In this document: positions 24,389-35,231 of the stretch, piece after piece
Layout: every line of letters starts with the position of its first letter
How positions within the stretch are numbered: the first letter of the stretch is position 1
DNA from: Rhynochetos jubatus
Lineage: Eukaryota > Chordata > Aves > Eurypygiformes > Rhynochetidae
Length of the DNA stretch: 64,000 nt
Direction: 5' to 3'
NCBI GenBank assembly: GCA_027574665.1
Contig: CM050653.1
Span: forward strand, 13,786,664 to 13,850,663
Translations under genes and position numbers: made by a program
Notes under the pieces: generated by a model
What the model saw: only the letters and a program-made list of their open reading frames with translations
Database searches by the model: none
What the model was told of the DNA's origin: nothing

Positions 24389-26208
24389 AACCCCAACACT
24401 TAGATTCATAAAAATTGTTGATGTTTCTGTTCCAAGAAGAAAACATTTTTCAAAGTCTGAGAACTGTTCAAAGGATGGGAAAGCATTTTATGCCAGAACT
24501 GCTAATTAGGATATGGAATGGGGAGTACAGGATAGAGTGTTGCCTGCATTAAGAAGCCTTTAACAGGTGTTAGGCATGCCCTGCAATGGGACATAAAATG
24601 GATCAGCTGTTTTGCCACAAGCTGCTAGATCTGCTTTCATGTTGTAGTCCCCAGTGTAAGGCTCTCCACAGAGCGTGACCTGGCTTCCTACTCAGACTGT
24701 AACCAAAATTGTTCTTCCTGCCAGCAAGAACAGAGCAGTTGATGCCTGGCAGTTTTAGGAAGATTCCTGGATGACCCTGGAATATGTTTGCTGCTCATCC
24801 TCACCCTTATCCCTCCATATGCCTCTCCCTTACCTGATATTCTTAATGCACTGACTTGCAAGGCAGACCTACACATGGTAAACAGATTTTGCTAAAAGTG
24901 TGACTAAAAATGTGTTGGCTATACATCACCACTGCAACACAGGGTATACTTTGTTACATTGAAATAAATTATTTTAGTAAAGTGGATAGAAGGTAGCAAG
25001 TAAATTTTTAGATGAATCTCTTACCTAGTAACCATTTTACTACAGTACTTTCCTTTTAATCAAGACAGATAATATTTTTAGACTTTATTTAATAGATATC
25101 TGTACTGGTGCTCCCAGTAGACTGTTAGCCCTAAGACAGTACAAAGCACTGCTTCTGCTTAATTAGAACAGTATTATCAAACACTGCATTTAATTGGGAA
25201 GCATTTGTCTGGTGCCAAGGGTTAACTAGTGTTTGCCCAGGTGTTTGAGACAAGGAAAAAAAAAAAGTTGTTGAAGATTTTTATTCTTGCTTTGCTATTT
25301 TATTTTTTTTTTCCTTTGGGGGGCCCTGAAATGTAATGTTGGATCTTGTTGGCAGCCTGCATGGGAGTGTAAATACTGTTACTAAGAATAGTGATTAAAA
25401 GCAGTTGAGGACCAAATTTCTTACATTACTGTCATGCATACTTTGTTGTTTCATGGGTAAAAAGAAATTTCAGGCCCTGACATGGTAGAATATAGCCATT
25501 TAGTAGATAAGGTAAATACTATTTACCAACTGTGGCTATAGTAATATATTCCAGTGAAAGACCCAAGAAATGACATGCTCATGTCTTCATAAAACAAATA
25601 TGATTATACATAAACTCTACAGGTAGTGAAATAGGATCTGAAAAATCTATATATTTATTGAAGCACAAAACACGAACAGATTCATTCTTCTTTTACTTTG
25701 GACCTTCTTTGTTATTTCTAATTTTCAGTTTTGAAAATTAAAAAAAAATAAAAGCTGACTTGTTTATTGAAATCTTTCAAGATATGGTCAGTATGTGACT
25801 GCAGTGGAGCAAAACTGCTGTCCTCGCTTTAGGAAACATATACAAGTGAGAATTATCTAAACAACTCCAAGGTGTGGCAGACAGTAAATTGTGTACCTTG
25901 CCTCATGTCAGGGCCAATTAATTACTGTTCTGAACAATGCTAAATTAAGAAAGGTAGATTCTGGAAAACTAATGTTATGATTTATCAGGTACACCTATGT
26001 TCTTTTGCACTGTTTTGTAATTGATCATAAGGCCTTTTATGTACTCAAGGTTGCTATTACTGGCTGAGAGGAATGGAAAAGAGAAAAAATTAGAAGTCAT
26101 GGAGGAAATAAAATAGTTCAGCTGTGAGCTAAACCTTCTGGCATTTTTGTTTTGTTGGTTTGTGCTGGGTATTTGGCTTGCTTCATTGTGTTTAGGTTTG
26201 TTGGGCGC

Positions 26209-26229
26209 TTTTTTTTTTTTTTTTTTTTT
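26209..26229 (+). repeat. Poly-T tract, 21 T
   Basis: A run of 21 T after TTGGGCGC. Read on the minus strand it is a poly-A tail, but no retrocopied gene or SINE is recognisable on its 5' side in that direction. Confidence 0.9.
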
Positions 26230-27514
26230 GTGGAAAAACTGTGAATTTCAATGGCAGAAGAGAGAGTTTCTTCACTTTTTCTCCTTTACTCAATAAACTC
26301 AGAACTGAAAAACTGTGCTGCAGCACAACATGTGAAGTGAATGAATCCTGACAGAACTACATGGGAATTCAAAGTATGAAAGCACAATCCATTGGTGTTG
26401 GAGTATCAGTCTGAGAGATGGGAGAACCACAACTGGAAGTCATGCACAGTCTTCAGCAAGTGTCACCACGGTCTGTGTTGTACACTGAAGTGCTTTGCTC
26501 ATTTTACTCTATACAGCTGAGTACTCAAGGTAGTTCAGTCACTAGAGCTACTCATTCTTCCCCCCTTTTCAGGAAGTTTCTTCAGGGTTCAGAAACTTCT
26601 CCTATGACAGGTGCCATAACGACATGAGAAAGTGCAGTGCCTTTGTGTTGTAGATAAAGACAATAAATATTGGGAGGGTCTACAATACTGCTGGAGAAAG
26701 ATTGGGAAAGATGGTACATTAGATAAAGCTCCTCAGCATCCTTCCCATTTTGTTTGTATTTATAGAACTAATTTCCTACCAGTATTTTAATAAGTGGACT
26801 AAAGGATTCAGATGCACCTTCCCTGTAGGGTAGTTGTCAGTAGCAGATTTCTGCTGTTGAAAGTGAGTTGAAGAGCTGAGTTTTGGAGTTTGGTTTTAAC
26901 TTCACTCCCAACAGTGTTATTCTACTGAGCTTCACAGAATTGTTCCTGATTTGCATTGCTATGGCTTAAATTAGAATTTAAAGTCCTCTGTGCTCTCTCT
27001 GCTGTATTTGCTGAGAACATAATTTCTAGTTTGCAGAAAAAAACAAGCAGAAACAAAAGAGTAGATTTTCAATTCAGAATGGTTTTTTGCTGATTTTTCT
27101 CTCTAATTTGTATCCTCCGTCTGTCTCAGGATGCTTACATAACTCACAGGACATATTGGAGGGATTTACAGTTTACTTAAAGATTACCATTTAAGCTGTT
27201 GCTTTCAAGTTTTATTAATAATGTATTATGTTTTCCATCTTATGCACTGCATTTCTTTTGTGAACCTTGCTGAAAGTACATTTGGAGGAGAGAAAAAAAA
27301 ACACATTAAAAGAAAATGTAAAAAAGTAGTTTGCAAGTGATCGTGAACATATAAGCAATTTTATTACTAAAGCCAACTTCTCAATTGCCAAGTTCTCATC
27401 AGATGTAAACCTAGTTATCTTCACCTGTATCAGAGGAAGGTCTGGTCCAAACCTACCAATGACTCTAAAGCAAACATAGCTTGTCACAAGTGAAATTACA
27501 GGAATTTCTCTTAC

Positions 27515-27538
27515 TGTTGCCAGCACTTCTATGCGGCT
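27515..27538 (-). other. Candidate 24-nt microexon
   Basis: On the minus strand the acceptor TTTGCTTGCTTTTCCCTC then ATGGTTCAG is followed by 24 nt and the donor ACA|GTAAGAG. The 24 nt read SRIEVLAT in phase 0 at both ends. If the first donor is skipped, a second donor (GTAGGT at 27451-27456) would give an 82-nt exon, 27457-27538. The two nested donors and strong acceptor make this one of the better splice-like units. There is no family assignment. Confidence 0.25.
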
Positions 27539-28189
27539 CTGAACCATGAGGGAAAAGCAAGCAAATAAACACATATTCCTTACATAAAGTTAATAACAGA
27601 GTTGGGCAGAAGACAAAGAATTACAGTATTTTTGTTTCAATACTAGTAAATAACCAACATGCTTCAGCTGGTCAGTTCTTCATGGTATGTTCACTATATG
27701 TGAACGTGTATTAAAACACTTTAGTTTTATCTGTCCTTGGTGTTAAATCGCAAAGACGATTGTAAAGATGTGTGTGGAGGGGGACAGATAGACTGGGAGA
27801 AAGGTTTCAAGAATCATTTTTTGGTTATAGGAAGCAACAAAGAGCCAGAGGACAGTAAAGCCTCTGCTGTGTGTGACTGGGATCACACTGGATGATGACA
27901 ACTTTCTCATCATCCTTTGCCACAGCTCAGAAGCAGCAGACTAGCAGCAGAATCTCACTGAAAATGCAAACCTATTTATGAACAAAACTTTAATCATAAG
28001 CAGATAAAATTAAGACAATCTCTTAGGGAATTTAATTCCAGCTGTGCTGCATTTGCACAAAGAAGTGAAATCCCACGATTAACGTTTGTCAAAATAAAAA
28101 TAATAATTAAAAAAAAAAGTTGGATTTCGTGTGATTCTTCAGTTCAACAGTGTCCATAAAAGCCTAATTTCAGTCCATCTGATTTTCTA

Positions 28190-28440
28190 GTGGCCAGTCT
28201 GACTTAGTAAAAACAACGAATCAGTGCCTTTCATCTCCTATTTAGGATAAATCATGTGTTGTGCCTGTCTGACATTGTCAAAGTGCCATAATTATGACTG
28301 TGAAATTATTTTTGTCACTTTTAAAATACAAGTCGTCTTGTAGGAAGTTAATTTATTAGCTGTGCTATACAAAGTGTGCTAAAGGGAAGCAATATAGCTG
28401 ATATTATAGATTTGTCAGGAGACAACATTTAGGTGACATG
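28190..28440. promoter_or_regulatory. Possible conserved regulatory block
   Basis: The stretch holds the 10-bp palindrome CATAATTATG (28287-28296), a homeodomain-dimer-like site. A GACATTGTCAAAG SOX/TCF-like site lies just before it. A small inverted repeat, TACAAG-TCGT-CTTGTA, lies near 28330-28345. Long runs without homopolymers resemble conserved non-coding DNA. This is pattern reading only; no alignment was made. Confidence 0.2.
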
Positions 28441-28585
28441 GACATGATACAACTGCAGTTGGTCAATAGTGGAGGGAGCTTAAATATCAAGAATAATGGT
28501 TTGGTTACATATTTGCATTTGATTTGAACAATTTGAATGATTGTTCCCTGAATCCAGTGTACACCTGAGGGTTGTGGAAATTGTG

Positions 28586-28807
28586 TTAGTTGGCTGGTGA
28601 GACTTCCAGCCCACTTGTCTGGTGCAGAGTCATGCTGTGCAAGGAAGCGCAGCTTGGCTTGCTTTCAACTCTTTCAGACAGCCACTGCATCATGCTGTCT
28701 TGCATTGCTAAACGGGAAGACTCCTGTGCTAAAATGGACAGATATTTCCAATTCTTAAACCTGGTGCTCCACACCCTTCTCCTCGCTTGTAAAACTTTTA
28801 TAGTCAA
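28586..28807 (-). other. Unassigned open frame, protein-like composition
   Basis: This minus-strand frame contains RRRVWSTRFKNWKYL, then SILAQESSRLAMQDSMM, and ends SGLEVSPAN before TAA. It is rich in charged and polar residues and has several CpGs, unlike the surrounding chance frames. A weak acceptor (TTTTACAAG) lies near 28786. It could be the last exon of a minus-strand transcript, an old retrocopy fragment, or chance, because the plus strand is also open here. Confidence 0.2.
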
Positions 28808-30787
28808 TACAGTTGATGAAGCATCATGGATTCATTTTGTGCTGTTCACACTGATCCTGCCACTGTGCTAATCAAGCCTGCATGTTTAATAGCATTTTGG
28901 ATTTGAAATTACGTAAATTGGATGTCTTTGCCTTATGATCAGAGTTGATCTAAATGAAGAGAAATAATATTCAAGCCTACTTCTTCTTATCTTCATTATT
29001 ATTGCCATCATTTTCCCTTTATAATTATTTCATCAGTTAACTTCAGGCCCCCATTTCACATTTCATGCAGCATGGAAAAATATCTGTCTAAAACCACTTA
29101 CACTCTAGAGACAGAGCAAGAAAAACACACTATTGTTCTTTATGACCGTGAGGAGCATGGACCAAAAGGGGATGGATATGCAAAGTAAAACACTTTGTGC
29201 TGAGGACCATTAAAAAGACATATTTCAAGGTTGTTAACTTTGCATTAATTCTCATATAGTTCTATGGAATGAATAATTTTTTTGTGTGTATATCTAGAGT
29301 ACATTAGGTGCATTCCTGGAGCACAGCTTCCAGTTCCTTTTAGTCCAAAAGGAATCAAGTTCATGCATTCTGAAACTACTTCACAATGCAAATCAAAGCC
29401 CAAAACAAAACAAAAGGATATCAGGAAGGTTAAAATCAAAATGCTAATGTTGTGTACATTTAGGAAATAGAAGAACAAAGAATTCAGTTCCTTAATTCAG
29501 TTCCACTAGAGCCCTGTAACCAGAGCTATTTTCAGGATTTTCATTGGATACCCTAAGTTTAAATATTTTGCTGTAAACTGACACTGCTCCACAAAATTCA
29601 ATGTCACTGCACCACTTAAGAACTTTGTATTGGTATAAATATTTAATTTCAGTAAAAATTTTCTTCTCATAATGACTGATAAAGATTATGTGTATGACTA
29701 ATCTCAAAATTTTAAGCTAAAAACACAAGCATCAAAGATTAAGAAAAGTGTGAGAAAGAAGAACAAGAGTTGAGAAAAATGCAAATTACCCTGATGCTAG
29801 GGAGTGTCTCATCATTCTGCCAAATCTAGCAACAACACATGTAAAATATTTTATGAAACCTTATCAAAAGGAGAAAATAGTCCCTTCTGATTTCAGTGAC
29901 CTTGGATCTTTTCAACTTTTAATATAAGTGAAGCATCAAAGGTATACTGTTGTCAGGTGGAGAGATTTATTGCACCAGCATAATGAACTATGCGTAAAGC
30001 AAGCTTTTGGCCAGCTGCTGGTCAAGAACTGAAATACTGTGAGTTTTTCTTATCAGCCAGAATCCACTGCTCATCTGACAATGGCAGAAGTAAATATATT
30101 TAAATGAAGCAAGGTATTAAATTCAGTTGCAGGAGTACAATCTAGCTGATAGGACCTATTAGAAAACCTCTTTCTCGAATAATTTGAGTTCTGTGAGTCT
30201 GAAATACATATTGACATATTCATCTTCATAAACACCCTCACTTGTTGATGATTAAGGGAATGATGTCTAAACTAACCAGACCAATATCATTGGCACTCTC
30301 TGTTTAAACAAGAAAGGGAAAGCAGTGGAAATGCTGTTTCCTTTTAACTTTGAGCTATCTCAAAAGATGGATTTCGTTTTCCTAATCTAAACTAACATTG
30401 CAATACATTTATTCTACATCAATCAAACTTCTTACAAAACCCATGACTACAGAAAGTCTGAGGTAGCTAACAAAAGCTGTACAATGTGTAGTAAATCCTC
30501 TGCTTCTTAGCAATGCTCTAAACTCTGTCTATTGTAAAAATAAATGTGTAAAACAGAATACACACCATGTACAATACATCAAAACTAAATGAAATGAACT
30601 CTTATCTACATTTCTGAACAAGACTGTCAGAAAATAATCCTTGCTTCAAAAAGGAAAAGAAAACAAGAATCAGGTCCACAAATCTTAGGCAATCTGAAAG
30701 GGATTGCAATGTAACAAAGTCTACAAACAAAGAAAGTGACCACCAGCAAATCATATAACCACAGCCATTCCCCTCCTGCGCTCTTAG

Positions 30788-30805
30788 GATGGCACATCTC
30801 TCAAG
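30788..30805 (+). other. Candidate 18-nt microexon, best splice-site pair
   Basis: GATGGCACATCTCTCAAG lies between a C/T-rich acceptor (ATTCCCCTCCTGCGCTCTTAG) and the donor AAG|GTAAGTG, a near-perfect match to U1. It reads DGTSLK in frame 1, preserves phase, and the other frames are also open. Length, frame neutrality and flanks match vertebrate neuronal microexons. I cannot name a host gene, and no other exon links to it. Confidence 0.35.
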
Positions 30806-31412
30806 GTAAGTGACCTCCAGAGCAAGTCTGTTTGTGAATTTAGACAAACACTCAGTCTTTGTAAAAGATGGCAATATTTGTTCCGTACTGTCCTCAAAGG
30901 ACTTTTTGTTACTGCAGTTAAGAACAGTTATTCTATATTAAACTATTTAGGACAAAATTATCTCAGGTGTAACTCCACTGAAGTTAATGCAAAACAGAGA
31001 AAGAGCTATCCTTAATGAGAAATAGCTAATCAATTTCCATACAAAATCTATGGCTAGAAAGAGCAAGGGCTAGGAGTATGTACCTGTAGTCTCAAGTAAA
31101 ATGCATCCCTGGGATGCTGCAATTGCAGAATGAAAATTCAGATCCCAAACTGAACCTCAGATGAAATGCAAATATATACGGGATGAAAATACATAATCTG
31201 TTGTCTTTCCCTACCTCTATATCATATGAGTTCTGAGTGGGTTCCCTTTCTAGATTAAAAAGAAAATCAAAACTTTTAGTTAGCCCATTAGAAATGAGCT
31301 ATAGAATAAGCATAATAAATGAGATTTTAAAGCTCTCAACTCATTTGACTCTTCCCATGGAGTGTTTTTTTGGAGCTGTTCTTTGATTCTCTCTCCCCCA
31401 AACCTATGTATA

Positions 31413-31430
31413 TTCATTGGTTCCAATGAA
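31413..31430. promoter_or_regulatory. CCAAT-box palindrome
   Basis: TTCATTGG, TT, CCAATGAA: 8-bp arms in perfect inverted repeat, bringing two CCAAT motifs head to head. NF-Y binds CCAAT; a double site this close is unusual. It sits 170 bp before the triple motif at 31602-31830 and may belong to the same regulatory element. Confidence 0.35.
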
Positions 31431-31601
31431 GTTACCCTTGATTTACAGCAGTGTAACTGGGAGGAGATCTATCCCCCAGTGGACTACTATCTTACATTTC
31501 TTCTATGCACATGTATCATCAGCCCAGCCCAGCTAATGACTACAGGGGCTGATGATCAGTAAATTAAAAATTCTCTAATGAGGCTTTGATATGGTACAGT
31601 G

Positions 31602-31830
31602 TAATGGCTCCAAAGGAGACAATACAGTCTACTGGGTCATTGATTTGTTAGCTACAAATTCTCTTTGTGTGCCATAACATTAATCAGCTTTAATGGCTCC
31701 AATGGAGGCATATTAATTAATTGCAGCTCCATTAATAACTCCTTGATTATGTATTTACCTGACCTAGACTGTACTGCTCATTTTAGAAACTCTTTAATTA
31801 TGTTTTACACAATAGTGGCTCCAAAGGAGA
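31602..31830. promoter_or_regulatory. Candidate regulatory element with thrice-repeated palindromic motif
   Basis: TGGCTCCAAAGGAGAC at about 31605-31620 recurs as TGGCTCCAATGGAGGC (31694-31709) and again as TGGCTCCAAAGGAGAC (31816-31831). Each holds a CTCC-N3-GGAG palindrome. The DNA between is rich in TAATTA, ATTAATTAATT and CATTAATAA, typical homeodomain targets, and the copies have no other similarity. That pattern suggests repeated binding sites, not a duplicated block. No gene is nearby in the window. Confidence 0.4.
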
Positions 31831-33175
31831 CTATAAATAGTACATTGCAGGTATTATTGTTTCCAAACATTATTCCAAACGTTATGTGATTAACATTAAG
31901 CTAATTTTAAGACAGATACACTGAAAGTTTATTTCATGAGTGTAAATTAAATCCATATGGGCAAACAACTGAGAACTGAGGGTAAAATACCTCAATTATT
32001 TTTAGCCTCATTTCCTGGAAGTCCATTTGTTTACACAAAACAAGTTGTGTCCCAATACAGATGGTCCGCACAAGGCATCATATGAGACCTTCAGCTGATC
32101 AAAGGGAAACATCCTCCTTCTGTCTCCATAAGCACTAAGGGCTCTGTTAACTCTAACAACCTTCAAGAAAACGTTGTCGATACAGGCGTTGCACACACAT
32201 TTTATACAAAATATATAAAACCTTTTCTATAGAGGTCAGTAATTGGTTATGAATGGACTCTTGGAGGAAGAAGGTTTGTCCCTTTTCATGGTCATTCTTT
32301 AACAGAAGGAAATTCAAAGAATGACAATCATCCTGAAGTGTGTTACTTCAAAGTTTATGACTACTAATTATTATATGGATCTATTTATTCTATTTATTAC
32401 CATTATTTCAATTGGGTAAGTTTGTGCTTGTAAATTTCTGTGATGATTCAAAATTTATTCCTTATGTTTGTGACTAAGTTCTTCCATTTCTGTTTTTTGC
32501 AAATTTTACTTCCTGTTATTCATCTTGAATTTGTTATCACTGTTAACGTTACTTCTTTTTTCATTCATATCTATCCAATTCTCACATATAAGTTAATAAA
32601 AGAAATAAAGGTATTTGACCAGTTAAGAAAAATTTAGATTGGATTTTTTCCATAAATTTTAATATTAATTTAATCTTAGAACTTCGTAAGTTTAATTATT
32701 TTTCCTTGACCCTGACTCTTATTCAAAGTACATTTCAGGAGACTAAGGGAGTATTCCCTTCTTTTCCTATAGCAGACAAGGAAGACTTTCAGCTTACTCC
32801 ATGCTGCAGTGGGGACAGAATATAAATTTCAGCATAATGCAATACAATATGAATGAAACAAACCCCAGTTTATTCAAGAGTGACCTTCACAAAATAATCT
32901 CATAAATCTCTTTATTAAGATAATTGAGTTTATAAACAAAAGGAATTCTCATTTAATTTACCTGAACTTTAGTATAACATTTTGTTTGATGGCATATTGA
33001 AGATCAAATAAAAAAAAAACAATGGGGTGCATGAATATTGTAGAGGTATTGTACATTAGGAAAAGTAATGGACAGGACTGGTGGGAAACATATAAGATCA
33101 GAAGGTGATTATTTGTGTAATTCCAGAATGTCACTCAAAATTGAGCTCATTTAATATTTTAAATAGATATAAAGG

Positions 33176-33190
33176 AAAAAAAAAAAAAAA
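33176..33190 (+). repeat. Poly-A tract, 15 A
   Basis: A run of 15 A after AAAGG, with no recognisable element attached. Confidence 0.88.
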
Positions 33191-33788
33191 GAAATAACTA
33201 ATTGGCTAAGTTGAAAGTAATACAGAACAGACATAAGCAGTGCAGAAATTCTAAGAATAACACTGAGAAAAATGGATGAACTTGAACCTGGGACTGGAAT
33301 AATGACAATAGTTTAATGTTCAGCCATATAAAATATAAGGATGAAAATAAAAGTACTTTGAAACTAATAGAATATAGGCACTGCTATAAACTGTAAAGTA
33401 ATACATACATACATAACAAATATATAAGATGAAAATTTTGTCATCTGAGCAAACTGACATAAAAATATCTACAACTACCTTTTGAAATGGAAAATAGACA
33501 TTTCTAATTCTCACTGCAATTAAATCCAAACAAACCCTTCATGTTGTGGCAAATGAAACTGGATTTATCACAACGCTTATGGGAAGGAAGAGACAATGCA
33601 GTACACGTTTGTCAGTGACTTTGCTCGATGGTGCAGAAGGACCTTTTCCATCTCGTGTTTCTATTGTCTCTCACTTGATGAGGTTTTGTTTGAAAAACTT
33701 ACATGTCAGCTAAATTCGCATATCCACCCCCAGGCATAAGAATCACTGAACGACTGCTTTATCTGTTCTTTCTGAAACGGAGACAAAG

Positions 33789-33983
33789 CTAGGTGTCTTC
33801 AGCATCTTGCAGTCCATATGGCACTAACATCTCCCTCAGCAGCATCATGACGCTAATTGGACAGTTACAGAAGACATAATTCAGCTTCATCACAAAGTCT
33901 TCAGGATCTTGCCTTGTTTTGTTAAAAAAAGCTTGAGTAATGACTGCAGGCATGAACAGATATAAACTTTTGTTGGTGTACAT
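33789..33983 (-). other. Unassigned open frame, possible retrocopy remnant
   Basis: Sixty-four codons on the minus strand contain MPAVITQAFFNKTRQDPED, then FVMKLNYVFCNCPISV, then REMLVPYGLQDAEDT and a TAG stop. The mix of residues is much more protein-like than the neighbouring frames. The DNA on both sides (about 33540-34000) keeps more CpGs than its surroundings. A stop lies three codons upstream, with no clear acceptor. A decayed retrocopy or an exon with lost context are both possible. I cannot name the protein. Confidence 0.25.
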
Positions 33984-35202
33984 CTTTCAGAAGTCATGGC
34001 TTTTTGTGTCTCCACAACAGAGGATTTCTACCACTTTTGACAAACGGTGCCATGTGCTTCAGTAATCAACACAAAGCATGACTTTTGTCAGGAATGTAGA
34101 AAAATTTATTACAAGTATTTCATTTGCCTTGTAGTTTCAGAAAAGCATATCTTGTGTTCAGGCAACAGGTTAAGAGATTTTTGTTGTCATTTTTGATTTC
34201 TAAGACCTCTTTTGTAAGGAGTGGATATTTCTGTTATTAAAAAGAGATTAGAAAGGATGAACAGATGCTGAATAAATGGATTTATACCAGATTTTTATAA
34301 ATGTTATTCAGATCAGTGTATGAACCTTATTAGAACAATCTTCTTTAGTAAAGCGAGCATTTTACTATTCTAACCTGAGAACTGTGGATGTAGTAGAGAA
34401 AAGCATACCAAATACATCAAATGAATGAGAAGAATATGAAGAATGTCATACAGATAGGAAAAATATGAGCTTGCTCTTGATCTTGTAAAAATATTTATCA
34501 TAATTTATGTGGACAGAAGATATTCTCTATATTTTTAATTTCAACAGAAATGAGTGACGTACCTCTTTCTATATATCAGAATGCTACAAAAACAACCAAA
34601 TTTGTTATTTACTTTTTTGGAAACTGGCTTACTGACCATCCAGATCATGGCTGTCACTCATTTTATTTTGTGTGTATTTTATAAGTGAGCAGCATGTAAA
34701 AGCAAGGTTAAGATAACTGTTAGTTTATCAAACCTAAGCCCATTATATATTGTGTGCACCTGCATCTACCTCTCCACTGCTAGTTAAAAAAATGAATAGG
34801 AGGTGATTAAAATGTGTCTGAAAATTAGGTCAAATATAGTACAAACTTTGCCAGTGATCCAGGTAGACTGGATTACACAAGGACATATAAAGGCTATTCT
34901 GATTCAAGGTTCAGCAGTGAAGTAAGACCTCAATAAAGAAGAATTATACTGTAATCCAAGAAGAAAGGAAAACTTTTAACACAAGGAAGGTTAAAGAGAG
35001 GACTTTCAATGAAATAGGTAAAACTTGATCAATAAAAGAAGTCAGAAGTAAAAAGGCTGGAACTGGGAATGAATTAAAGTGAAGGAAATGTCATTTGCAA
35101 GGCAGAGGAGTGAATCATTTAGGAGTACTTTGCAGAGGTATAACCTGAAAACAAAATCTACCTCAACTGCACTCTGTCCAACTCTTACATTTCTATTTAC
35201 AG

Positions 35203-35231
35203 AGCCTGTCAAAATAATAGCAGAGATTCAG
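35203..35231 (+). other. Candidate 29-nt exon
   Basis: The acceptor CTTACATTTCTATTTACAG is followed by 29 nt and the donor CAG|GTAACC. One frame reads PVKIIAEIQ after a split first codon (phase 1 in, phase 0 out), the same phase pattern as the 44-nt candidate at 23782. It lies inside a 124-codon open frame (35079-35453), which I otherwise regard as chance. Confidence 0.22.

Larger units (their letters stand above)
24389..31413. other. Unique AT-rich DNA, no recognisable gene
   Basis: No transposon is seen. Points listed separately are a T21 tract, a 24-nt minus-strand exon-like segment at 27515-27538, a conserved-looking block around 28190-28440, an unassigned minus-strand frame at 28586-28807 and an 18-nt exon-like segment at 30788-30805. 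The block at 25100-25260 has TTAATTAG and GCCAAG motifs but nothing decisive. Confidence 0.65.
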
